Of a stretch of DNA of 64,000 nucleotides, positions 8,554 to 16,190 are shown one piece after another. The notes below the pieces were generated by a model, which had not been told where the DNA came from, made no database searches, and was given only the letters and a program-made list of their open reading frames with translations. Source of the stretch: G965229605 sp965229605 (GTDB lineage: Bacteria; Pseudomonadota; Alphaproteobacteria; CBDDJK01); contig OZ245892.1 in assembly GCA_965229605.1 (NCBI GenBank), positions 1,054,001 to 1,118,000 on the forward strand. Reading direction: 5' to 3'. Position 1 is the first letter of the stretch, and each line of letters begins with the position of its first letter. Both the position numbers and the translations under genes were made by a program.

Positions 8554-9321
8554 TTATTTTGTGGCGACAAAGATATAGCGGTTAAGCGCAAAGAGATATT
8601 CCTGCTTGCGGTCTGTTTCATACTGATCATCAATCCATGTTTGTATATCCTGATCGCCGAGACAGGATTCCTGTTGTTGCATATTCTTTAAATATTCTAT
8701 CATAAAGGCGGCATAGCAGTCTTCCTGATAGGTCCAGTTCACAAGATTATGGATGATTTTATCGGTGACGCGAAAGCCTTGTCGGGTTAGTCGGCGCGGC
8801 AGATGTTGCGGGGCATCTGCCCAGGCATAAGTTTTGGTTAATAGAGGTTTTATCTTTTGAAACAGGGTTTTATTTTGGCAATTCCAGATCAGGGAATCCC
8901 AGTGAGTGTCAAGAATAACGATTTTTCCGCCGGGCTTGAGTACGCGCCAGGCCTCTGACAAGGCCTGATCAATATCGTCAATAAAGCAGAAAACCTGACT
9001 GGCGCAGATTGCGTGAAAAGACTGATCCTCAAACGGCAGGTCGGTAGCAGAGGCCTCAATGAAAGTTGCTGCCGGGCAGATATGCCGAGCCATCTCGATC
9101 ATCGCGGGGGAAGAATCAATCCCGACCACTTTGCCAGTCGCGTTCATTTCTTTAAAAATTTCATTCAGATAGATGCCATTTCCGCTACCAAGCTCCAGAA
9201 TAAATTGTGCCGGTTTTGGGGCTAACGCCGCCAGTGTTGCTTGTCGCTGAGCCACCATATCCGCCGAAAGAGCCACCTTTTTCTGTAGCTCTGCCATTTC
9301 CTGATTATAGAGCTTGTTCAT
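8554..9321 (-). CDS. Class I SAM-dependent methyltransferase
   Basis: A 255-residue protein with SAM-binding motif I 'FILELGSGNGIYLNEI' (residues about 38-53), acidic motif 'KVVGIDSSPAMIEMAR', 'ATDLPFEDQSFHAICASQVF' as motif II/III, and 'EAWRVLKPGGKIVILD'. This is a UbiE/BioC-like small-molecule methyltransferase fold; the substrate cannot be deduced. It is convergent with the aldolase gene and lies immediately next to the defence island, so it may mark the left edge of the backbone. Confidence 0.75.
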   Translation of the reverse strand: MNKLYNQEMAELQKKVALSADMVAQRQATLAALAPKPAQFILELGSGNGIYLNEIFKEMNATGKVVGIDSSPAMIEMARHICPAATFIEASATDLPFEDQSFHAICASQVFCFIDDIDQALSEAWRVLKPGGKIVILDTHWDSLIWNCQNKTLFQKIKPLLTKTYAWADAPQHLPRRLTRQGFRVTDKIIHNLVNWTYQEDCYAAFMIEYLKNMQQQESCLGDQDIQTWIDDQYETDRKQEYLFALNRYIFVATK

Positions 9322-9408
9322 ATCTTCAGTTTATGAGCAAATGTCAGCATTATCTGCTCAAGAAATTTGATAAAAAATCGTAAGAAATGCCGCATGGAGC
9401 GCACAAGT

Positions 9409-10302
9409 TTATCCGGCTTTCTTAGCTAGGTGATTTTGGATTTGCGATGCTTGTGCATGCCGACCACGCAACTGTCGGACAATTGTTTCCTTTTCCCTTT
9501 CTGATCCAGCCAATTGTTGCTTGCGTTTTAGAACGGAAATTTTTTGGTGCTGTCTGTTGGGAAGAAGAAGTATGTCACCGGAAACGATTACGCCCGTTAT
9601 ATCGGCTGCCTTATTGACAATATGACGTTCCTTTTTTGGGCTATATCTATGGCCGTGTCGAAAAAGCGTGGTTTTTATATTCCAGACATCTCGACCATAA
9701 ACAGTTTTTCCTGAAATCGTGATATCATCCGCATAAATTGAAAGCGCACATTCAGAATTTTGGACAATTTTGTTTATTTCATCCCACATATCTGAATAAG
9801 ATAAATAAGCGAGGATCGGACTACATGGGCTACCTTGTGGTAAGTGTCCGTTAAATGTGACAAGCTTCGTTAGCAGTGATGCGACATGCTCTTCACACTT
9901 CATTCGTTTGTTGAAGAACCAATATGCCTTTTTGTCCGTGCAAGAAGGAAAGAAATCCTCGATATCCAGAAGGCAAAATGCCCTTGCGCCTTTATGAACA
10001 GCGGCATTGTCTACATAGGAACGCCCCTTTACCGGTGCCATAAGATAATCTGGCGGTTGAATTCGTTGGAGTAAATCCGCAATTCGCCGCTGAACTTGTT
10101 TGAGGTTGTCATCTGGTGCTTCAATATGCCTTTCGCCGCCGTTTTTTTTCTTTTCAGTCCAACAGCGATAACGTTTTTCGGTTTGTCCGAGAGCATTCAA
10201 GCCCTTGACGCTCGAGTACAATAGTGTGGCCAATTTGTTCATGCTTTTAAGCGCATAGAAGCTGCTGTTTTCCAGCGGATGGAATTTATTAGTCTGCGGC
10301 AC
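9409..10302 (-). CDS. Retron-type reverse transcriptase (retron 1)
   Basis: A 297-residue RT. The retron region X motif NAxxH is 'NAAVH' at 99-103. Motif A is 'FCLLDIEDFFPS', motif B is 'LPQGSPCSP' (154-162), the catalytic 'YADD' is at 190-193, and region Y has 'ITG' (235-237), a variant of the retron VTG motif. It would reverse-transcribe the msd part of the RNA predicted at 10862-11043. The start is GTG at 10302, overlapping the HTH gene by 14 bp, so the two are coupled; a Met at residue 21 is an alternative. It lacks the long C-terminal domains of group II intron RTs. The two features NAxxH and xTG together make retron the best call. Confidence 0.88.
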   Translation of the reverse strand: MPQTNKFHPLENSSFYALKSMNKLATLLYSSVKGLNALGQTEKRYRCWTEKKKNGGERHIEAPDDNLKQVQRRIADLLQRIQPPDYLMAPVKGRSYVDNAAVHKGARAFCLLDIEDFFPSCTDKKAYWFFNKRMKCEEHVASLLTKLVTFNGHLPQGSPCSPILAYLSYSDMWDEINKIVQNSECALSIYADDITISGKTVYGRDVWNIKTTLFRHGHRYSPKKERHIVNKAADITGVIVSGDILLLPNRQHQKISVLKRKQQLAGSEREKETIVRQLRGRHAQASQIQNHLAKKAG

Positions 10303-10609
10303 TTTCGGCTTCCGTCTTATTTTCTACAAGTTGTAAGAAACCAATCACTTTTTTTGAGATGGCGCGTTTAGCATTTCCAGCAGACCAAGATCCGCTGCCT
10401 GCCTTATCAAGATTTTCAGAAAAGAACATGATTGATGACGTTGGGATGTTAAACTCTTTTGAATATTTTCCAATGACATCAAGCGATGGAGTTCGATGAC
10501 CTTTTTCCAATTCAGAAATATATGATTTCGAGAGGTCGAGACGCGCTGCGAGTTCATTTTGTTTCAGATCATGAAACACCCGCAATAGCCTTAAGGCTTC
10601 AGATATCAT
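10289..10609 (-). CDS. XRE/Cro-CI family HTH protein of retron 1
   Basis: A 106-residue protein with an N-terminal helix-turn-helix (residues about 7-60: 'LKQNELAARLDLSKSYISELE' spans the two helices, followed by 'GHRTPSLDVIGKYSKEFNIP'). The C-terminal 40 residues are short and basic. It sits between the retron RNA/small ORF and the RT and overlaps the RT gene. HTH proteins accompany the RT in some described retron types (type VI as I recall, not checked), where they may act as regulator or effector. Here it could repress the retron promoter or be part of the toxin-antitoxin unit; the sequence does not decide. Confidence 0.8.
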   Translation of the reverse strand: MISEALRLLRVFHDLKQNELAARLDLSKSYISELEKGHRTPSLDVIGKYSKEFNIPTSSIMFFSENLDKAGSGSWSAGNAKRAISKKVIGFLQLVENKTEAESAAD

Positions 10610-10648
10610 CGCCTGTTTCTTTAATCAAAATACAATCAGGTTAGCGAC

Positions 10649-10819
10649 TTATCCGCCATCACCGCTAAAGATAGCTAATGCCATCTTGTACAATTGATAT
10701 GCGAACGGCCATCCAAAGGAGAGCCAACGAATTAGGTACTTTAAGCGAAGCCAGATCGGCCAATCTTGCCATTTTCGTTTCAGTCGCTGCTTACGTGGTT
10801 CATTAAAAGATTCCATCAT
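10649..10819 (-). CDS. Small basic, Trp-rich protein between retron RNA and HTH gene
   Basis: A 56-residue ORF with a good AAAGGAA site six bases before the first of two consecutive ATG codons. Residues 1-20 are strongly charged (PRKQRLKRK). Residues 21-52 are hydrophobic and aromatic (WPIWLRLKYLIRWLSF, then WPFAYQLYKMALAIF), with five Trp in total. This could be a single membrane-spanning or amphipathic helix. It lies on the same strand between the predicted msr-msd RNA and the HTH gene and is probably co-transcribed with them. I recognise no family. A small membrane-active effector or toxin of the retron is an attractive inference, but nothing in the sequence proves it. Confidence 0.6.
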   Translation of the reverse strand: MMESFNEPRKQRLKRKWQDWPIWLRLKYLIRWLSFGWPFAYQLYKMALAIFSGDGG

Positions 10820-10839
10820 AGGAAGTTCCTTTCGAGTTG

Positions 10840-10861
10840 CCCTAGACGGAATTGTCTAGGG
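10840..10861 (-). other. Hairpin directly after the retron 1 RNA
   Basis: A perfect 8-bp stem CCCTAGAC/GTCTAGGG with a 6-nt loop abuts the predicted a2 segment (10862-10870). There is no T-tract, so it is not a classical terminator. It may separate or process the msr-msd RNA from the downstream mRNA. Confidence 0.5.
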
Positions 10862-11043
10862 GTCTTTACCAACTCAAAAACGGACACGTCAGCTTCACCG
10901 TCATGCATAGACACCGCACTAGTCTTTGGGCGGTGTCTGCTACGCGGCACCGAGGCTCATCTCTCATCTGAGGGGTGGGCGTCAGCGCAGCAAGCGGTAG
11001 AGGAAATTTCCTCCATGAGCCCCAAGGCTACAGGTATAAAGAC
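10862..11043 (-). ncRNA. Predicted retron 1 msr-msd RNA
   Basis: About 182 nt upstream of the small ORF, HTH and RT genes, without a convincing ORF. On the minus strand the 5' end a1 (GTCTTTATACC, 11043-11033) pairs with the 3' end a2 (GGTAAAGAC, 10870-10862) as 6+3 bp with a 2-nt bulge. Two bases after a1 comes TAGC (11030-11027), the expected context of the branching guanosine. Inside are a 14-bp palindrome (11000-11013), a 7-bp stem enclosing it (10954-10960 with 11015-11021), and a 9-bp perfect hairpin with a 12-nt loop (10909-10917 with 10930-10938) that would form the msd stem. The order a1, TAGC, stem-loops, long hairpin, a2 is that of known retrons. Exact ends are uncertain by several bases. 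Confidence 0.65.
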
Positions 11044-11079
11044 TTATTTTTCCGGTCACATTTGTGCTTGAACAACTTC

Positions 11080-11108
11080 AATATAGGTTGCGATTCGCAA
11101 AATGTCAA
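11080..11108 (-). promoter_or_regulatory. Consensus sigma70-type promoter of retron 1
   Basis: On the minus strand TTGACA (11108-11103) and TATATT (11085-11080) are separated by exactly 17 bp. Transcription should start near 11073, about 30 nt before the predicted a1 of the retron RNA. A single transcript could then run through the small ORF, HTH and RT genes. An inverted element (TTGCGAATCGCAA) lies in the spacer and could be an operator, for example for the HTH protein. Confidence 0.75.
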
Positions 11109-11258
11109 GGCAGAGCAAGTTCACTGATAGTGATTTTTGTTCGAGTTTGATCTAGATAATGAACCCATATTCTTTCTAACCCGCTGCTTTAGCTGTGATG
11201 GCTGTATTCTGGGGCAGGGTTGTTAATAAGGCATTGATAATTTTGACTATGAACTTTA

Positions 11259-11768
11259 TCAATTCTTGCTGACAGGCAGGAAGGGGATTTGGTTAATTTC
11301 ATTCATTATATGTGATGTTTCGTGTAGTGCTTTGATAATTTTGCGGTAATGCTGAATTTCATCCAGGGTTAGATTTCGGTTTTTGCGGTCTTTTAGCCAT
11401 TTCTGTGCGGGCTGATAGCCGCCAATATAAAACTCCCACGCGACTTGCGGAATAGCGCCAAAATACTGGGTTTCATTGATCCAGACTTCTCCGGTGTCGC
11501 CCTCTTTGTGCTTTTTTTCAAATCGGGGCTTTTTGACCATATGCGTGCCAGAAACCGGATAGGTTGAATCCAGTGCCTCCAGCTTCTTGCTTTCCATCAG
11601 ATGAAGAGCGCGCAGTGCTTCCCCCTTTTCAGCCAGCGCATAAAAGGTCCCGGAGTCCGGCGGGTAAGGAATACGCAGAAAGTCAGATTTAAGATATTCA
11701 GCATAGCGCGCCCGGTAAGCCGGGCTATGCAAAACCGCATAGAAGATATGATGGTAATCCTCTCGAAT
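11259..11768 (-). pseudogene. C-terminal remnant of a type ISP restriction-modification enzyme
   Basis: The frame is open for about 170 codons after an in-frame TAA at 11771-11769, with no good start. The text 'YHHIFYAVLHSPAYRARYAEYL', the later 'FYIGGYQPAQKWLKDRKNR' and 'DEIQHYRKIIKALHET' match what I know of the C-terminal domain of type ISP (single-polypeptide restriction-modification) enzymes. The helicase, nuclease and methylase parts are missing, so this is the tail of a protein that is normally well over 1000 residues. It lies between the two retrons and shows that the island has lost another defence gene by deletion or replacement. A very weak chance remains that a short protein is still made from a TTG at 11732. 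Confidence 0.75.
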
Positions 11769-11842
11769 TTAGATGGGGTTAGCAGTAGACAGTTTTAAGC
11801 TGGCGGCCTGTTTGTTGGGAAAAAAGGCAATCTGATCAACTT

Positions 11843-12979
11843 TTATACAGGCCAGTCAATCTTTGAAAATTTCTCATAGCATTTCTGGGCGTATTCTGGC
11901 TCAATCATTTTTGCATGATCAATCATGCCTCTTAAGTGAGATTTAAACCCCCAAATGGAGTCAAAGCCTCTATTAGTAACATGCTCACTGACACCAAATT
12001 TTTCCAGAAAATACAAATGTTGTCGAATCTTGTCCTTGTATTCCTTTTGCAAGCGGGGTTGCTCTCCATCCACATTTAAGCCTAGAACAATTTTTTTGCT
12101 GTTAGGCGGGATTATTTTTGTTTTTCTATATTGAGGTCTATAACCAGATTCCGACAAAACTTTATAAACTTCAAAAATAATCTTCTGAGCTTGCTTCCGA
12201 CAAAAATCTTTTGGCCTTGGAGAAAAGCTTAGGTCATCGCTATATCTTGTATATGTGAGTTTATACTTGCTTGCGACCTTACTTAACTTATCATCACATT
12301 CTCTCATTATCAGGTTCGAAATTAATGGACTGGTAGGCGCACCCTGAGGTAAATAACCTAATAATTTCTCATTATATTCTGGGATTTCTTTATTATTTTT
12401 CCATACATGCCATTGTGTATAATTCTCTCTGGGACTTTTCCATGAAGTAGGTGCTGTACAAAGACGGGCCATTTCAAAAGCAACAATTGGTTGGTAACCA
12501 CATTCTTTAAATAACCGAAAGACTTGTATCTCTGATATAGATTCAAAAAAGTCCGCCACATCAAATTTGATAAGCCATTTCGCTTCGCAATGCCTTTCTG
12601 CACATTTCTGAATAGAGCTTCCTTTAGTAAAGGCAAAACTGGCAGGATGGACTGGAATTGGTTTGAGTATATATTCATTAATCCATCGTTGAATATGCAT
12701 TAGGTCTGGTTGAGGAATATGGATGAACCTTCTGCCTCCAGATCGCTTTTTTATTGAAAACCTTTTATATGCATCATAATTGGAACGGTTAACAAAACCT
12801 CTTAACTTTTGATAATTTATACCTGTTCTTTTTGCCAAATGGTTTAAAGAAAGAATAGATGGTAAGCGATATTGAGAATTTAAAACAAGTTCAGTCTGGG
12901 AGATTGAGGTTTCTAGCAATTCTTCAGAAAGCCCATCTTTTAACCCGCGCTGTTTATAAGAATGAGGAGACCACATCAT
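11843..12979 (-). CDS. Retron-type reverse transcriptase (retron 2)
   Basis: A 378-residue RT using ATG at 12979, which has GGAG eight bases upstream; the open frame extends 52 codons further through the retron RNA and should not be counted. Motifs are 'CAERH' (126-130, a variant of NAxxH), 'WLIKFDVADFFESI' as motif A, 'LPQGAPTSP' (210-218), 'YSDD' (246-249) and 'VLGLNV' (298-303, a variant of the VTG region). It has little similarity to the RT at 9409 outside the catalytic motifs, so the two retrons are not recent duplicates. The gene is visibly AT-richer than the backbone. The 3' end a2 of the retron RNA overlaps its first codons. Confidence 0.88.
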   Translation of the reverse strand: MMWSPHSYKQRGLKDGLSEELLETSISQTELVLNSQYRLPSILSLNHLAKRTGINYQKLRGFVNRSNYDAYKRFSIKKRSGGRRFIHIPQPDLMHIQRWINEYILKPIPVHPASFAFTKGSSIQKCAERHCEAKWLIKFDVADFFESISEIQVFRLFKECGYQPIVAFEMARLCTAPTSWKSPRENYTQWHVWKNNKEIPEYNEKLLGYLPQGAPTSPLISNLIMRECDDKLSKVASKYKLTYTRYSDDLSFSPRPKDFCRKQAQKIIFEVYKVLSESGYRPQYRKTKIIPPNSKKIVLGLNVDGEQPRLQKEYKDKIRQHLYFLEKFGVSEHVTNRGFDSIWGFKSHLRGMIDHAKMIEPEYAQKCYEKFSKIDWPV

Positions 12980-13178
12980 AAATACTCCGATTGTCGCCGC
13001 AGGCGACAGAGCGCTCTGGCGACCGTAGACCACGTAGGCAAAAGGCAGAGCGCTCTGTCTCCAGTCAAGCGTGGGCTTTTCCATGAGGCACAGGAAATCC
13101 TTACCCCAGCAACCACACAAACGTGGTTGCCGCAACTTTTACATTGCTTGCTAACACTAATTATGTGTGGCCTCTCTC
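12964..13178 (-). ncRNA. Predicted retron 2 msr-msd RNA
   Basis: About 215 nt between and overlapping the effector and RT genes. a1 (13178-13161, inside the last codons of the upstream gene) pairs with a2 (12981-12964, over the RT start): TTATG, TGTGG and CTC blocks match, giving roughly 14-17 bp with one bulge and one G-U pair. TAGC, the likely branch site, is at 13153-13150, seven bases after a1. An msr hairpin with 8-bp perfect stem is at 13109-13130. The msd has a 14-bp perfect stem (13046-13059 with 13005-13018), each arm containing the palindrome CAGAGCGCTCTG, and a further hairpin GTCGCC/GGCGAC at 12993-13007. This is the full layout expected of a retron RNA. Confidence 0.75.
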
Positions 13179-14425
13179 AATTGTTTAGGATAGTAGTGAT
13201 CAGGTCCTTTATCAAGAGTTCTAGCTTCCACCATTTTTAACTTTCTAGCAGCATTGAGTTCCGCCAAACCCTTTTCAGTAATTCTTCTTTGAGCAGTAAT
13301 GAATTCGTATCTAATGCAAGCCTCAATTGTGCGTTCACAATTTTCTACGTCTAATCCAGTAGAAAATGAAAGTGTGCTGCGCTTTCTTTGTCCTTTTGCT
13401 ATTAGAGCAAGGACTACCAGAATCATTTTTCCAGCCCGCTTACTTCGTAATAATGCCCCAGAGTTGGCTAATTTGTTCTGGCCAGCATCTTTCAAAATTT
13501 GAACATGGTCTCCACTCACTATCTCTGTTGGAAATACAGATGCAACGGATGGAGATATGGTGCGGTTTGGAAACAATCCTTTCCATCCACTCCCTTTAAA
13601 ATCTGGCTCCCATAATATTGCGGGCGTATTATTCGGACATCCGTGTTCAAAAATAATAGCGGCCATTCCTTCTTTGTAGCCAAGCCACATATTTTTACGC
13701 TTCTTATTGGCAATATGCCCATACTTTTGGCAAAGCTTTTTGATTTGATTTTTTCGCTCTTTATCCCACGCAAATGTGTCAAAACGAGGTGCATCTCTAA
13801 AAATATGAACATACGGCTTAGACTTATGTTTTTTTACGTATGATATTCCAGATTCTGTTCCAGAATAAGCAATAACGTGAAAAGATATGTGCTTCCCTGA
13901 AAGCCATGACAAGATTGTCTTTTCAAGCCAAAAGCTATCCAAAAAATCTCTAACCCGGCTACCAGAGCCAATGAAGTCGTCTACAAATATAATCGCGTCT
14001 GATTTACTTTCTCTTAACGGTTCTATCGTCGGGTGATTTAGGTGTTTTTGAGGATCGGACCTACATATTTGCCTGATAATATGAGCAACCTTAGCTTCAC
14101 TTCCTTGGTCAGCCGAAGGTGATAACGCATTAACAGATTTAGATTTCTCATCTTCGCTAACAATAGCCTGAGAATAAAAAGGGAGAGGCTTTCCGTTTCC
14201 CTTTTTTAGTTCTCTGACAGAAAAGAAACCAACACTCCCCGTAATACCAGAAACAACGCCCGTTATTTTTGCACTAAGGTTACGTTCAAATTCCATATGA
14301 GATACAAGGGTTAAATTATTTGCGAGGAGAATAGCGGATTGTCGATCAATAGGTTCAAACTGATATAACCAATCCTGTCCCTGTGTCGTATATATCAGAT
14401 TTTTCGCATTGATATCACTATTCAT
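13157..14425 (-). CDS. PRTase-like/winged-helix accessory protein of retron 2
   Basis: A 422-residue protein encoded upstream of the retron 2 RNA and RT. Residues 143-163 contain 'AIIFVDDFIGSGSRVRDFL', the phosphoribosyl-pyrophosphate-binding signature of PRTase-like folds (two acidic residues, then GSGS). The C-terminal 80 residues ('FSTGLDVENCERTIEACIRYEFI', then 'ITEKGLAELNAARK') read as a winged helix. A PRTase-like plus winged-helix partner is described for one retron type (type III as I recall, not checked). It would be the effector held inactive by the RT and msDNA. ATG at 14425 with AAGAAAGAAG upstream. The a1 segment of the RNA lies in its last codons. Confidence 0.8.
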   Translation of the reverse strand: MNSDINAKNLIYTTQGQDWLYQFEPIDRQSAILLANNLTLVSHMEFERNLSAKITGVVSGITGSVGFFSVRELKKGNGKPLPFYSQAIVSEDEKSKSVNALSPSADQGSEAKVAHIIRQICRSDPQKHLNHPTIEPLRESKSDAIIFVDDFIGSGSRVRDFLDSFWLEKTILSWLSGKHISFHVIAYSGTESGISYVKKHKSKPYVHIFRDAPRFDTFAWDKERKNQIKKLCQKYGHIANKKRKNMWLGYKEGMAAIIFEHGCPNNTPAILWEPDFKGSGWKGLFPNRTISPSVASVFPTEIVSGDHVQILKDAGQNKLANSGALLRSKRAGKMILVVLALIAKGQRKRSTLSFSTGLDVENCERTIEACIRYEFITAQRRITEKGLAELNAARKLKMVEARTLDKGPDHYYPKQLREATHN

Positions 14426-14542
14426 ATAGGGCTTCTTTCTTATGAAATCAGGTCAAGCTAGGCGATACGAATGCTCGACCGCTCTGCCAGTGGTATACTG
14501 CGCGTTGCAGGCCACGATATAGCTATGAAAAGACATGATACT

Positions 14543-16147
14543 TTAAGCGGCGAAGTCCCGGACAACGCGACCGGCGTTGAGAGAAGTGCGTTTGCCATCG
14601 CGCATCGAAAGCTGACCATTGACAAGCACATGCGCAATCCCGGAAGCATAGCGACGCGGATTTTTGGCGGTAACGTTGCTGGCTATATTCGCTTGATCAA
14701 ATACGCAGATGTCGGCTTTATGGCCAGGCACAAGGCAGCCGCGATCCTTCAAGCCCAGACGCTTCGCAGGCACAGACGTCAATTTCGCCAGTCCGTGAGC
14801 CAAGCTTAGAATTTTCCGATCCCTGACATAATATTGTAAGAAACGGGCCGCCCAGCCATACCCGGATAATGAGCCCAGATGATCGGCAAGAACGCCTTCG
14901 TTTGCGGTTGCGACGGTATCCGATATAACAGCACACTCCGGTTGATCCAGACACAGATCCACATCGCTGTCTTTGAAGGATTTGGACGTCCACATGCACG
15001 ACATCATGTCAGCGCCTTCCTCCAAGAGGATATCCAGGACAGCATCGTAGGGGTGACAGTTGCGCATGCGACCGATTTCGGCAAAGTTTGCCCCGACGAG
15101 GTCTTTGTTGTGTGTGGCGTTTAGCAGCATAATGTCAGACCATTTCTCGGCCTTGACAATGAGCCACATAGGTTGCGGATTTGCTTTTATCCGTTCTCTA
15201 CAGTCAGGGTCTTCCAGTCTTTTGAGGACATCATCGATGCTTCCGGCTTGTGCCCACCTGGGCAAGATTGCGGCCATCAAGGTATGGTTCCAATCGTGGG
15301 GAATAACGTCAAATGCAATGTCAACATCCTGGCGTCGAGCCAGGTCAATGAGCTCCAGCGTATGCTCCATTGCATGTTTTGGCGCGCCAAACTTCGGCTG
15401 GATATGGCTAATTTGAAGCTTCGCGCCAGATTGGCGGGCCGTCGCAATCGCTTCGCAAAACCCCACGTCATAGTGGGTATCGCGATTGCGAACATGCGTG
15501 GCATATAGCCGTTTGTATTTCGCTGCGACTTCGCACAAAGGCACAAGATTTTCCGGCGCAGCCAATGAACCGGGAAAATACTCAAGCCCGGTCGAAAAGC
15601 CGCCAGCCCCTTCATCCATGCATTGATCCACAAGGCGCGCCATCTTGGCAACATCTTCGACTTCTCCGGCATGGAGTTCATCACCCAACACGGCTCTGTG
15701 GACAGTGCCATGGCCAACAAAAGCCATCACATTCACACCAAGGCCAATCGTGTCCAGCACATCCAGATATTCCCCAAACCCAAGCCACTGCGCGTGTTCG
15801 GCCTTGTCGGTATACCAGGGGGCAACCCGGCGAATATCATCAGGCTTGTTGACCGGCGCACAACTGATGCCACATTGGCCGATGACTTCGGTTGTCACTC
15901 CCTGATGCACCTGGCTCTGCGCTCTGCCATCTGCGATCAACGTAAAGTCAGAGTGCGTGTGCATATCTATAAAGCCGGGGGCGACAATCAAGCCAGAAGC
16001 ATCAATAACCTGTTCTGCGTCCGTGACCGGGATTTCACCCGCCGGCCCTATTGCCGAAATTTCTTCGCCAGAAATCGCAATATCGCCAATGAAACCGTCT
16101 GCGCCGGTGCCATCAAAGATTGTGCCGCCTTTTAAAACACAGTCCAT
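14543..16147 (-). CDS. D-aminoacylase / N-acyl-D-amino-acid deacylase
   Basis: A 534-residue metal-dependent amidohydrolase. The metal motif 'GFIDMHTHSDF' is at about residues 57-67, 'QGVTTEVIGQCGISCAPV' is the D-aminoacylase hallmark with the metal-bridging Cys, 'YATHVRNRD' and 'LQISHIQPKFG' supply further histidine ligands, and the late Asp is in the 'CAVISDTV' segment. It would deacylate N-acyl D-amino acids to the free amino acid and a carboxylate in the cytoplasm. AGGAG lies seven bases before the ATG. It follows the TRAP transporter genes on the same strand by 43 bp, which suggests that the transporter imports the substrate or a related organic acid. Confidence 0.82.
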   Translation of the reverse strand: MDCVLKGGTIFDGTGADGFIGDIAISGEEISAIGPAGEIPVTDAEQVIDASGLIVAPGFIDMHTHSDFTLIADGRAQSQVHQGVTTEVIGQCGISCAPVNKPDDIRRVAPWYTDKAEHAQWLGFGEYLDVLDTIGLGVNVMAFVGHGTVHRAVLGDELHAGEVEDVAKMARLVDQCMDEGAGGFSTGLEYFPGSLAAPENLVPLCEVAAKYKRLYATHVRNRDTHYDVGFCEAIATARQSGAKLQISHIQPKFGAPKHAMEHTLELIDLARRQDVDIAFDVIPHDWNHTLMAAILPRWAQAGSIDDVLKRLEDPDCRERIKANPQPMWLIVKAEKWSDIMLLNATHNKDLVGANFAEIGRMRNCHPYDAVLDILLEEGADMMSCMWTSKSFKDSDVDLCLDQPECAVISDTVATANEGVLADHLGSLSGYGWAARFLQYYVRDRKILSLAHGLAKLTSVPAKRLGLKDRGCLVPGHKADICVFDQANIASNVTAKNPRRYASGIAHVLVNGQLSMRDGKRTSLNAGRVVRDFAA

Positions 16148-16190
16148 AGAAATATCTCCTGTTTGGCCTCGCCCCTATTTGGCCTCACCC

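Noticed and set aside
10840..10861. Rho-independent terminator at the end of retron 1 RNA
   Set aside because: The stem is perfect but no T-tract follows on the minus strand, so it is listed only as a hairpin.
10766..11071. 101-codon plus-strand ORF across the retron 1 RNA region
   Set aside because: It runs opposite to the retron genes, overlaps the predicted structured RNA, has no protein-like composition and no ribosome-binding site.
12980..13135. 52-codon N-terminal extension of the retron 2 RT
   Set aside because: It would translate through the msr-msd RNA including its hairpins; the ATG at 12979 has its own GGAG site.
14458..14649. 63-codon minus ORF between the retron 2 gene and the deacylase
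   Set aside because: It overlaps the deacylase 3' end in another frame and has no distinctive composition or start signal.
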